Assembly (NCBI RefSeq): GCF_014698935.1
Contig: NZ_JACVMN010000002.1
Span: 868,001-932,000 of the forward strand
From: Flagellimonas sp. S3867
GTDB taxonomy: Bacteria; Bacteroidota; Bacteroidia; Flavobacteriales; Flavobacteriaceae
Direction: 5' to 3'
Length of the DNA: 64,000 bases
Positions 8,966 to 17,074 of the stretch are shown piece after piece; the first letter of the stretch is position 1, and every line of letters begins with the position of its first letter. The notes under the pieces were generated by a model, which saw nothing but the letters and a program-made list of their open reading frames with translations, made no database searches and was not told the DNA's origin. Made by a program: the position numbers and the translations under genes.

Positions 8966-9016
8966 GTATTGAGTAGTGAGAACTGCAAATACTCAAATCT
9001 CAATACTCAAATCTCA
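8966..9016 (+). repeat. Tandem and inverted repeats before the DUF2480 gene
   Basis: ATACTCAAATCTCA is repeated back to back at 8989-9002 and 9003-9016, the second copy running into the ATG. GTATTGAG at 8966-8973 is the inverse of CTCAATAC at 8999-9006, so a hairpin can form over the leader of the next gene. Confidence 0.5.
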
Positions 9017-9519
9017 TGTCTGAAATTATTAACAGAGTAGCACAAAGCAAACTAATAACCTTTGATCTAGAGGAATTATATCCCGAAGGTCGCAGGGTTG
9101 TATTGGACATTAAAGATTGGCTCCACGAAGGCATAATTCTAAAAGAAAAGGAATTTAGAGGTGCTTTGGATGATCAGGACTGGTCCGCTTACCAAGATGC
9201 TTATGTTGCATTGACCTGTTCCACCGATGCCATTGTTCCCGGATGGGCCTTTATGTTGGTTGCATCCAAACTAAATCCATTCGCTAAAAAAGTGGTTATT
9301 GGGAAGCTCGAAGATTTGGAAACGTCACTTTATCAAACCATTCTTGAAGTATTGGATTTGTCACCATTTAAGGATAGACCGGTGATCATAAAAGGATGCT
9401 CCAACAAACCAGTTCCCGAAAATGCCTATATCCTGGCGATGTCCAAAATTCAGCAAGTGGCCAAAAGCGTGATGTATGGCGAAGCCTGTTCTGCTGTTCC
9501 GTTGTTTAAGAAAAAATAA
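9016..9519 (+). CDS. DUF2480 family protein
   Basis: The 167-residue product matches the DUF2480 family, which is largely confined to Bacteroidota and is often found downstream of SUF genes. It is a soluble protein without a signal peptide; the central LTCSTDAIVPGWAFMLVASK and the IIKGCSN segment are the recognisable parts. Its role is unknown; the context suggests an accessory function linked to Fe-S assembly. It is the last gene of the operon, followed by a convergent gene. Confidence 0.85.
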   Translation: MSEIINRVAQSKLITFDLEELYPEGRRVVLDIKDWLHEGIILKEKEFRGALDDQDWSAYQDAYVALTCSTDAIVPGWAFMLVASKLNPFAKKVVIGKLEDLETSLYQTILEVLDLSPFKDRPVIIKGCSNKPVPENAYILAMSKIQQVAKSVMYGEACSAVPLFKKK

Positions 9520-9524
9520 TTCGG

Positions 9525-11010
9525 TTATTTCACAAATAGGCCATATGCGCTAGCCGATCTAGAACCACTGTTCAATTCATAAAGGACTTTCTCATTTTTC
9601 CAAACCTTAGCTTTTTTTCCATCTTTTCCAGCGACATATACATCTTTTTCATAGACAAACACTGCATGTGCGGTAGAGGTATTTTGCCCATCACTTAAAT
9701 CAATTGCCTCACCATTTTTCCAAAGTTTGGCTACATTCAAATTATTTTCACTACGTTCAAAACCTGCAACATAGATATCTGTATCGGATACATATAGGGA
9801 TTCAGCCCCTGCATTTTTTGCGCCGTCAGTTAAATTATAAAGTAGCATTTCATTCCTCCATACTTTAGCAATAAAAATACCACCATTACCATATTCGTAA
9901 CCAGCAGTGTAAATATCCGAGCCACTTACAAACACAGAAGTAATACCGATACTGTTTTCTTCTTGATATACGGTTGTTTCTCCATTTAGTTTCCAAACCT
10001 TACCTATCCTTCCATCAAATCCTCCAATATAAACACCTGTTTCATTTGCATATACGGAGCGTGCTATTGCATCTTTGGAACCATCACTTAGATATATTGG
10101 TTCACTATTTTTCCATAATGTGGCAACTCTATTATTATTTATTGTTTCAAATCCACAAACGTAAACATCCGTTTCGTAATAAAATACGGAAAATGCTTGA
10201 GAGTTATTACCAACGTCTGTGAGATATGTAGGTTCACTATTTTTCCACAGAATAGCCCTATCCCCATTAATGATATGATAACCAGCTACGTAAGTATCGG
10301 CATTAGTAAGGAAAATGGAAAACGCATGAAAGCCCTCAAGGTCTGTGGCATTGCGGTTATACCATAATTTTGGAATAAGCGCGCCGGAATCCTCTACTTC
10401 TCTTCCAGCAACATAGATGTCAGGGTTTACCGTTACAATGCAAGTTGCCTGTTTATCATCTACGGTTACGGTTATTGTCGCAGAACCGGATTGCAGAGCG
10501 GCTAAATTACCATCATTGTCAACAGTAAGTATTTCGGTATTGTCTGAGCTCCAGACTACAGCAGAATTGGTTTCACCCGTAACTGTTGCAATAAGGGTAG
10601 CACTGTCATTGGTATGTAATTCTAAAGCTTCTTTATCAAGTGAAATGCTCTCTGCAATCCGGTTCTGCCTCTTTGGTCACTGTAAATGTGCCGCCAACAT
10701 TGGTTTTGCCATTTGCGATTACGCTTATTTTTCCGGTAGTGGCCCCTTCGGGTACGGTGACAAATATTTCGGTGGCCTTAGCCGAGGTAATAGTAGCTGT
10801 TGTTTCTCCAATTTTTACGACATTGGCAGCAGGCGTGGCACCAAAATTTTGACCGGTAATCCAAATGTTGGTTCCCACTGGACCTGAAGTTGGACTAAAA
10901 CTATTAATCTTGGGGTTTTCTTCAGCTGTTGGTTCTGGGTTATCATCCTTTCCACATCCCAGCAGCAACAATCCAAAGAAAAGAATATTATAGTAGATAA
11001 TCTTTCTCAT
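9525..11010 (-). pseudogene. Frameshifted lipoprotein: TIG + Ig-like (Big_2) + seven-repeat propeller
   Basis: Translation starts at the ATG at 11010 with a lipoprotein signal (LLLLGCGKDD, Cys19) and one TIG/IPT domain, then stops at 10636 after the residues EPDCREHFT. The rest of the protein continues in another frame, open from 10676 to 9525: a Big_2 Ig-like domain (ISLDKEALELHTNDSATLIA ... LAALQSGSATITVTV), then seven repeats of the form DVYVAG....LWKNSEP.YL.DG..S.A.SVF. The second part has no plausible start codon before a GTG at 9935. The total span is not a multiple of three. The switch point must lie in about 10638-10677, which contains one arm of a 19-bp inverted repeat. It is either a real broken gene or a sequence error. 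Confidence 0.75.
10480..10668. repeat. 19-bp perfect inverted repeat with a 151-bp spacer, inside the broken gene
   Basis: GCAGAACCGGATTGCAGAG at 10480-10498 is the exact reverse complement of 10650-10668. The low-coordinate arm encodes, on the minus strand, the expected ALQSGSA of the Ig-like domain. The other arm falls where the protein changes frame. The bases next to the arms do not pair, so the match is exactly 19 bp. Confidence 0.9.
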
Positions 11011-11112
11011 GAAAAATTGATTCTAAAAATTAGGAAGGTGAAGAAAGAACAAACGGTTTAAAGTTTATACAGGGAATTGACCAAGCCTCGATTTCAATTG
11101 ATGCTTCCCCAT

Positions 11113-11138
11113 TTTGAAGGTGACATTTCTTAATTTTG
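11113..11138 (+). promoter_or_regulatory. Promoter of the DUF3078 gene
   Basis: TAATTTTG at 11131-11138 fits the TAnnTTTG -7 element. TTTG at 11113-11116 could be the -33 element, although its 14-base spacing is shorter than usual. The start codon lies 26 bases downstream. Confidence 0.45.
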
Positions 11139-11164
11139 CGTTTCTAAACACAAAACTCCATTCT

Positions 11165-12097
11165 ATGAAAAAACTACTTTATGCTGCTACTGCATTTTTT
11201 GTGCTAGTAGCTGCGCATGCACAAACTGAAGAAGAACTAAAAGCCCAAATAGGCCCTAAAAAAGATTCCATTGCCGCTATTCAAGGCCGTGTAAATGCAA
11301 TTCAGGCACAATTGGATGCTTTACCAGGTTGGAAAATCGGAGCCTTTGGGACCATTGGGGGAAGCCTTTCAGGCTTTAACAATTGGTTTTCGCAAGGTAT
11401 TCCGAACAACTCGTCAGGAACAATCGGATTTACGGTAAATGCATTTGCCAACCAACAAGAAGAGAAATTCTTTTGGAGAAACGCGGCCAACGTCAACCTG
11501 AACTGGGTAAAATTAGATGACAAGGATGACCCCAATGACGAAGATGGTTTTAGAGAGTCAACCGATGTATTCAACATCACTTCGCTCTATGGGTATAAAT
11601 TGAATGATAAGTTTGCGATTTCCACACTTGGGGAATACCGGACTACCATTCTAAGCAATTTTAATGACCCCGGATATTTGGATGTTGGTGTGGGTGGCAC
11701 GTGGACCCCAATTGCCGATTTGGTTGTGGTGATTCACCCACTCAATTATAATTTTGTTTTTAGTGATGAGGACACCATTTTTAACTCGTCTTTGGGTGCA
11801 AAAATTGTAGCAGATTACACCAAGCAGATTGGTGCTGTAAGTTTTAAAACAAACCTATCCATGTTCCAAAGCTATGAAAGTGGAGACTTGAGCAATTGGA
11901 CCTGGACCAACTCTTTTGCTTATACCCTATGGAAGGTTATTGGTGTTGGATTTGATTTTGGATTACGAAACAACAAGCAAGAGACCTTGAACTATATTGT
12001 GAACAATGCACCCACTCCTGACCCAACAGCCACGTTCGATACTATCGATAATGAGTTGCAAACCTATTGGACACTAGGATTGAGTTATACATTTTAA
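11165..12097 (+). CDS. DUF3078 domain protein, outer-membrane barrel-like
   Basis: The 310-residue product has a cleavable signal (MKKLLYAATAFF ... AHAQ), a short heptad region (KKDSIAAIQGRVNAIQAQLD), and a DUF3078 domain that begins near GWKIGAFGTIGGSLSGFNNW. It ends in alternating aromatic beta strands (YWTLGLSYTF, with a terminal Phe), which suggests an outer-membrane beta-barrel. The ATG at 11165 is chosen because it starts the signal peptide; an upstream in-frame start at 11114 lies before the promoter. The function of the family is not known. Confidence 0.8.
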   Translation: MKKLLYAATAFFVLVAAHAQTEEELKAQIGPKKDSIAAIQGRVNAIQAQLDALPGWKIGAFGTIGGSLSGFNNWFSQGIPNNSSGTIGFTVNAFANQQEEKFFWRNAANVNLNWVKLDDKDDPNDEDGFRESTDVFNITSLYGYKLNDKFAISTLGEYRTTILSNFNDPGYLDVGVGGTWTPIADLVVVIHPLNYNFVFSDEDTIFNSSLGAKIVADYTKQIGAVSFKTNLSMFQSYESGDLSNWTWTNSFAYTLWKVIGVGFDFGLRNNKQETLNYIVNNAPTPDPTATFDTIDNELQTYWTLGLSYTF

Positions 12098-12114
12098 TAG
12101 GCTATCCTTAAAAC

Positions 12115-12146
12115 TAAAAAAGCCCTCAAAATGGAGGGCTTTTTTA
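12115..12146 (+). terminator. Rho-independent terminator after the DUF3078 gene
   Basis: AGCCCTC (12121-12127) and GAGGGCT (12134-12140) form a 7-bp stem with a 6-base loop, flanked by an A run and a T run (AAAAA / TTTTTT). It starts 18 bases after the stop codon. Confidence 0.9.
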
Positions 12147-12461
12147 TGGGGTTATATACGATTTTGGGGTGTTTTTAAGCCATATTACAAGTAGGTTAAG
12201 TTTATAGTAGATCAGGCTGTAACACTATCACTTAAAAACAGTATGAAAGTAATTTTTCTGTGGTTAGGTCCTAAATTTTTGTTGTGAACGGGCAAAAAGA
12301 TGTGGTAGAAAATGTTAACGCTTGTATTTCATCGGGAAACCAAAACATATCGTCTGATGCACTTAGGAAGTAAATTTCGAGATTCTATCCGTCAAACTAT
12401 TGTTATGATGTTTTTTAAAGTAGATTTTTGGTTTAACCATCGGTTTCTTGTTACAATTTGA

Positions 12462-12474
12462 AACCCCAGTGTTA
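12462..12474 (+). promoter_or_regulatory. 13-bp repeat AACCCCAGTGTTA, copy 1 (possible regulator site)
   Basis: This sequence occurs again at 15539-15551. Copy 1 lies 56 bases before the putative -7 element of the hybrid regulator gene. The placement upstream of both the regulator and the neighbouring lipoprotein suggests a binding site of the regulator; this is an inference. Confidence 0.4.
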
Positions 12475-12504
12475 GCGATATCTTACTTTTTCCATCACAT
12501 TGTA

Positions 12505-12538
12505 TTGAGCTAAGCTGCCCAAAAAAAAGGTACCTTTA
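12505..12538 (+). promoter_or_regulatory. Possible promoter of the hybrid regulator gene
   Basis: TTG at 12505-12507 and TACCTTTA at 12531-12538 have a 23-base spacing, and the start codon is 19 bases further. The -7 element misses the final G of TAnnTTTG, so this is a weak call. Confidence 0.3.
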
Positions 12539-12557
12539 ATAACTTAATATTTTGGAG

Positions 12558-15494
12558 ATGAAACAATTACACCTCCTTGGCCTGTTCTTTTTTACTTCCC
12601 TGTTGTTTTCGCAATCAAAAATTGATAGCCTGCAACGGGTATATGCCAATACAACTTTGGATACGGTTAAAATAAAAGCACTTCTAGAACTGTACAAATA
12701 CCACCGTTACGATTCACCGGAAAAGGCGAAAGAGGTTTTGCTAGAATCAATACAACTTTCAAACAACACGGAGCACATAGATCTACAAGTAACGAGCTAT
12801 AATAGATATGCTGAATTTCTAAGGACGCAATCGTATAATGATTCTGCCATAAGCATATATGCCATTAGCGCAAAGCTTGCTGAAAAAGCAAATCTTCAAA
12901 AATCCATTTCAGATATTTTTAATGGACTCGGTTATATATACTTGCGAAAAGGCAATTATAAAAAGGCATTAATGTATCATCAAAAAAATCTGGAGGTATC
13001 AATTAAGATGAAAGATACGCTAAGGATGGCCTGGTCTTATGGAGCAATAGGTAGTGTATATAACGAAATGGGGGAATACACAAAAGCAATGGAAAACTAT
13101 GTTTTGTCCTCCAAAAATCATGAGGGGCTAAAAAACCTAAGAGATTATGCTATCAACTTTTCAAATATGGGAATGCTCCAAAGAAAATTGGAAAATTACG
13201 ATAGCGCAAAACAATACCTCAAAAAAAGCGACAGTGTCTTTAATGAGATAAACTTCAGGCCAGGAAGAGCTTTTGTGCTGACCAACCTGGCATTGATTTC
13301 CAGCAAGACGGGCAATTTGGAAGAGGCGATTGATTTTAATAAACAGGCTCTTGCCAATTATGAGCATATGGGAAATAGAAGTCAGGCGGCAGAGATCAAT
13401 TATGCTTTGGGGAATATTTACTTCAAACAGGACAAGTTGAATTTGGCCTTGGTGCATTTTCAAAAAAAGCTGCAAACTTCCATTGATATAAAAGACTCCA
13501 CAGGTATTTCAACAGCATACAGGGTAATTGGAGACTGCCATGGAAAATTGGGAGAAGCCAGTAAATCCAAATCAAATTACCTGAAAGCCTTGGAAGTTGC
13601 CATTGCATCAGATAATAGATTAGGGCAAATGCGGACGTACGAATCCCTAGCAAAGACATACGCTAAAGAAGGCAATTTTACTAAAGCTTATGAAAGCAAG
13701 AATCAGTATGCCATTTTAAGGGATAGTTTGTACACCAAAGAAAAAAGAGACCTCGCAACAGAAATCGAAGCAAAGTACCAAAATGAAGAACAAACCAAAG
13801 AAATTACCTTGCTCGAATCGGAGAAAGAATTACAAACCCTTCAACTTACCAAACGTGTAAACGAACGCAATGCCATTATCGCTTTCACAATTATCTTGCT
13901 GCTACTGGCAGGCCTTCTTTACAATCTATATCGAATAAAACAGAAAACCAATAAGGAGTTAAGGGAGTTGGATAGATTAAAATCCAATTTCTTTGCTAAT
14001 ATCTCCCATGAGTTTAGAACGCCATTGACTCTTATCAAAGGACCTATTGAGCAAATGGAACAGAATCCATCCGAAGGACTCCAATTAGAGAGCATTAAAA
14101 TGATTCGAAGAAATACCAATCGTGTATTGCAGTTGGTCAATCAGCTATTGGATTTGTCAAAAATTGACAAAAACAACCTTAAATTGGAACAAGCTGAGGG
14201 AGAAGTGTTCAAATGCCTCCGGGGAGCAGCGTCCTCCTTTGCCTCGCATGCAGCCCAAAGAGGTATTGATTATAAAGTTCAGATTCCGCACGAAGTGTTA
14301 TGGGCCTCTTTCGATAGAGATAAATTGGAAAAAATTGTCTATAACCTTCTAGGTAACGCATTTAAGTTTAGCGATGACGGAGGTACAATTTCCTTTTCTG
14401 TGAGCTATTTGAATGATGATTTACGACTTGTTGTTTCGGATACAGGCAAGGGAATTCCTGAAGAAAAACTCCCCTTTATTTTTGATCGTTTCTATCAAGT
14501 TCAAGGAGGAACAACAAGAGAACATGAGGGCTCGGGAATTGGGCTTTCGTTATCAAAGGAATTGGTGGGACTCATGGATGGCACCATAACAGCTACAAGT
14601 GAAATTAATAAAGGAACAATTTTTACGGTGGCACTGCCAGTTCAAAAAATAAAAACTGGAACTTTAAAAGAAGCACCAGCTTTCCAAACCGATGCTAGCG
14701 GGGTTATGGAGAAGAAACCCTATGAGTTTAATCTGAAAGATTCCGGGACTTTGCCCACACTCTTGCTGGTTGAAGACAACCCTGATATGTCATTCTTCAT
14801 CAAAGAACACCTTCAGAACAGATATAATGTTAAGGAAGCGACCAATGGAAAAATAGGGTTGGCCGCCGCAAGGAAAAATCCACCTGACCTCATTATTACA
14901 GATGTGATGATGCCCGTAATGGATGGGGTTGAGCTTTGTAAAACCTTAAAATCTGATTTGGACACAAGCCATATTCCCATAGTTATGTTGACCGCCAAAG
15001 CAGGAGTGGAAAACAAAATTGAAGGATTGGAAACAGGGGCGGACGATTACCTAACAAAACCTTTTGAGCCCAAAGAATTGTTGGCCAGGGTCAAAAACCT
15101 TATCGAGCAAAGAAGAAAACTAAGAGAGCTTTTTGTTCAAAGCGAATCAACCATTGATCCAAAAATGGTAACGGTTACCTCCCTTGATCAAAAGTTTATG
15201 GAACAAGTTTTGACTTTGCTTGAAGAGCGACATTTTGATGCTAGTTTTGGAACTACTCAGATGCAAGAAGCTTTGGCGATGAGCAAGACGCAACTTCATA
15301 GAAAATTAAAAGCACTTACCAATGAAGCACCGGGCGAACTGCTTCGAAATTTTCGATTGAAAAGAGCTGCCCAACTTCTTACTAAAAAAGCCGATACGGT
15401 TACCCAAATTGCCTACGCAGTTGGATTTAACAACCTTTCCTATTTTGCCAAATGCTTTAAGGAACTCTATGGAGTCCCACCGTCTTCCTATTAA
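12558..15494 (+). CDS. Hybrid two-component regulator: TPR sensor, histidine kinase, receiver, AraC-type HTH
   Basis: One 978-residue protein joins a whole signalling chain. Order: signal peptide (FFFTSLLFSQ); periplasmic TPR repeats (about residues 25-385); coiled coil; transmembrane helix (about 437-458); HisKA with phospho-acceptor His484 in NISHEFRTPLTLIKGP; HATPase with DTGKGIPEEKLPFIFDRFYQ and GSGIGLSLSK; receiver domain with VEDNPDM and phospho-acceptor Asp782 in IITDVMMPVMDG; C-terminal AraC-type HTH ending in KELYGVPPSSY. Such hybrids in Bacteroidota usually sense with Reg_prop/Y_Y_Y propellers; here the sensor is TPR. ATG 12558 is preferred to TTG 12552. It probably controls the neighbouring lipoprotein gene. 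Confidence 0.92.
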   Translation: MKQLHLLGLFFFTSLLFSQSKIDSLQRVYANTTLDTVKIKALLELYKYHRYDSPEKAKEVLLESIQLSNNTEHIDLQVTSYNRYAEFLRTQSYNDSAISIYAISAKLAEKANLQKSISDIFNGLGYIYLRKGNYKKALMYHQKNLEVSIKMKDTLRMAWSYGAIGSVYNEMGEYTKAMENYVLSSKNHEGLKNLRDYAINFSNMGMLQRKLENYDSAKQYLKKSDSVFNEINFRPGRAFVLTNLALISSKTGNLEEAIDFNKQALANYEHMGNRSQAAEINYALGNIYFKQDKLNLALVHFQKKLQTSIDIKDSTGISTAYRVIGDCHGKLGEASKSKSNYLKALEVAIASDNRLGQMRTYESLAKTYAKEGNFTKAYESKNQYAILRDSLYTKEKRDLATEIEAKYQNEEQTKEITLLESEKELQTLQLTKRVNERNAIIAFTIILLLLAGLLYNLYRIKQKTNKELRELDRLKSNFFANISHEFRTPLTLIKGPIEQMEQNPSEGLQLESIKMIRRNTNRVLQLVNQLLDLSKIDKNNLKLEQAEGEVFKCLRGAASSFASHAAQRGIDYKVQIPHEVLWASFDRDKLEKIVYNLLGNAFKFSDDGGTISFSVSYLNDDLRLVVSDTGKGIPEEKLPFIFDRFYQVQGGTTREHEGSGIGLSLSKELVGLMDGTITATSEINKGTIFTVALPVQKIKTGTLKEAPAFQTDASGVMEKKPYEFNLKDSGTLPTLLLVEDNPDMSFFIKEHLQNRYNVKEATNGKIGLAAARKNPPDLIITDVMMPVMDGVELCKTLKSDLDTSHIPIVMLTAKAGVENKIEGLETGADDYLTKPFEPKELLARVKNLIEQRRKLRELFVQSESTIDPKMVTVTSLDQKFMEQVLTLLEERHFDASFGTTQMQEALAMSKTQLHRKLKALTNEAPGELLRNFRLKRAAQLLTKKADTVTQIAYAVGFNNLSYFAKCFKELYGVPPSSY

Positions 15495-15538
15495 ATAACC
15501 ATTGCCCGCTTCCTTTTGATCATATCTCCAAATAGTGG

Positions 15539-15551
15539 AACCCCAGTGTTA
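15539..15551 (+). promoter_or_regulatory. 13-bp repeat AACCCCAGTGTTA, copy 2
   Basis: Identical to 12462-12474. It lies 42 bases before the -7 element at 15594, a position suited to an activator of a promoter that has no visible -33 element. Confidence 0.4.
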
Positions 15552-15593
15552 CCATTTGGCACTTTACTTATAGCACGCCCGGACAGCACAATC

Positions 15594-15601
15594 TAGTTTT
15601 G
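15594..15601 (+). promoter_or_regulatory. -7 promoter element before the carboxypeptidase-regulatory-like lipoprotein
   Basis: TAGTTTTG matches TAnnTTTG. No TTG at a normal -33 distance is present, which would fit an activator-dependent promoter. Confidence 0.45.
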
Positions 15602-15684
15602 AAGTGTAGAATGTTCCCCAAGTTTTATAACGCAAAATTTGAGCTATGTATGTAAAAGAACATATTCCTTATTGGGGAATCTTA

Positions 15685-16620
15685 ATGAAGTTTTTAAAGG
15701 GAACACTTATTTCTCTTTTGATCCTTACCCTGCTTTTTTGTAGCAGCGGAGATGATATACAAGACCCAAATCCGGATAATGGACAACCGGGATCTGTAAC
15801 TGGAATTGTAAAAGATGAAGACGGCAATGTGTATCCTGGTGCTCGAATAACACTTGAAAAGGGCACTGAAACCTCAATTCAACCTACTGGTTTTGATGGG
15901 GAGTTTTTATTAAAAGGAAAGTCGAACGGAGCTCATGAGCTTAGCCTTGAGTTACCATTGTCCACCGCAGCGGTTACCAGCGCTTCGGTCGCTGTACAAA
16001 TTGTGGCAAACAATGAATCCAAAGTAGATTTTGTTATTCAGCCACAGCCAGTCCAAGCCCATTTAAATTTTGGGAGTGTACAGATTTTGGAGGAAATAAT
16101 GGATGAAAATGGAAATACTCCAGTAGCCTCCAATGAACCGCTTTATGCTGCGAACATTTTTGACCAGCCTTTGGGATTGCTTACCGCAATAAAAGCTCCT
16201 GATGGCCACCATGTAACGCTTTCAGAATTTAAAATGGCCAAGGGAGAATTAAATGTGCATTGTGAAGGTGATGGCGCTATTGTCAATGTCGCTTTGGAAG
16301 GCATGATTCCGAATGGCACCTACACTTTTTGGTTGGCTTACCTGAACAAAACCCGAAAAGTTGGAGAAGCAATTGACTTTATGAATGATTTTGTGAATCA
16401 GACCAATCCACCGATTGGAGCTTCAAATGGATCTGAGAATATTGCTATTGCCGATGCCGGAGGAAATATCAATGTTGTTTTGGAACATGACTCCTGTATT
16501 CTTACCGATGAGGCTGCCCTGGTCATACCCATTCTTTACCATATAAACGGCAAGACTTTTGGCGGCGGTCATGTGCCTGACCCAGAAGAAATGGTTCATA
16601 TGCTGGCATATTTTCAATAA
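15685..16620 (+). CDS. Lipoprotein with carboxypeptidase-regulatory-like domain
   Basis: The 311-residue product has a lipoprotein signal (ILTLLFCSSGDD). After a DPNPDNGQPG linker comes a carboxypeptidase-regulatory-like fold (GSVTGIVKDEDGNVYPGARI ... TGFDGEFLLKG), common in Bacteroidota surface proteins. The C-terminal 180 residues resemble no family I can name; they hold the phrase NGTYTFWLAYLNKT and end in PDPEEMVHMLAYFQ. ATG 15685 is used because it begins the signal; an upstream ATG at 15646 would add 13 residues. It lies between the hybrid regulator and another lipoprotein, with a regulator-type repeat upstream. It may be the regulator's target. Confidence 0.7.
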   Translation: MKFLKGTLISLLILTLLFCSSGDDIQDPNPDNGQPGSVTGIVKDEDGNVYPGARITLEKGTETSIQPTGFDGEFLLKGKSNGAHELSLELPLSTAAVTSASVAVQIVANNESKVDFVIQPQPVQAHLNFGSVQILEEIMDENGNTPVASNEPLYAANIFDQPLGLLTAIKAPDGHHVTLSEFKMAKGELNVHCEGDGAIVNVALEGMIPNGTYTFWLAYLNKTRKVGEAIDFMNDFVNQTNPPIGASNGSENIAIADAGGNINVVLEHDSCILTDEAALVIPILYHINGKTFGGGHVPDPEEMVHMLAYFQ

Positions 16621-16652
16621 TTGAATCAAAAGAGAACACATAATTTTAAAAG

Positions 16653-17072
16653 ATGAAAAAAATAAAAAATATCTTGGTTTGTACAGCGGCATTCCTTTTT
16701 GTTAACTGTAGCAAAGATGATGGACCTAACACATCAATAACCGCTAGTGCGCAGACTTTTGAGCTAAATGGACTTAATAATTGCAATACTTCAAGTGGTT
16801 CCGGAAGCACATTTGTTATGACTATTCCTTATACTTCTTCTGATGAAGTTGATATCCAAAGACTTCAAATTAAAACCAAAGTTTCTGATGGAGGTTCAGA
16901 GAACAAAACAAATTCGCAGTTTACCGATAACGGGAGTAGCGTAGTTTGGGCTTCTTGCTTTAGGTTTGGCTCCCAAACTTGGGTAGAATATGAAGTAACA
17001 TTGGAAGGTTCTGAAGACACTTCAAGCAATGCAACAACAGTACGGATAAACAAACCTGCTGGAGCAAATTAG
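16653..17072 (+). CDS. Small exported lipoprotein of unknown function
   Basis: The 139-residue product has a lipoprotein signal (AAFLFVNCSKDDG). The remainder is Ser/Thr/Asn-rich and has the look of a single beta-sandwich domain, with two further cysteines (NNCNTSSGSG and WASCFRFG) that could form a disulfide. I do not recognise a family. It starts 32 bases after the preceding lipoprotein gene and is probably in its transcript. Its stop is two bases from the convergent hflX stop. Confidence 0.65.
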   Translation: MKKIKNILVCTAAFLFVNCSKDDGPNTSITASAQTFELNGLNNCNTSSGSGSTFVMTIPYTSSDEVDIQRLQIKTKVSDGGSENKTNSQFTDNGSSVVWASCFRFGSQTWVEYEVTLEGSEDTSSNATTVRINKPAGAN

Positions 17073-17074
17073 AT

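Larger units (their letters stand above)
12147..12557. other. Non-coding stretch before the hybrid regulator
   Basis: About 410 bases without a convincing gene. The only features I can point to are the 13-bp repeat at 12462-12474 and a possible promoter at 12505-12538 near its right end. Confidence 0.6.

Noticed and set aside
10480-10668. A working phase-variable inversion that switches the lipoprotein on
   Set aside because: I read the inverted orientation by hand; it stays open through the 151-bp segment but reaches a stop soon after the second arm, and spacer length does not change the frame. An inversion alone would not repair the gene, so this is kept only as a minor alternative.
10417-10887. 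Plus-strand open frame of 156 codons opposite the broken lipoprotein gene
   Set aside because: It is the antisense reading of the TIG/Ig-like coding region; its low-complexity V/T/S content mirrors the real repeats and it has no ribosome binding site or family.
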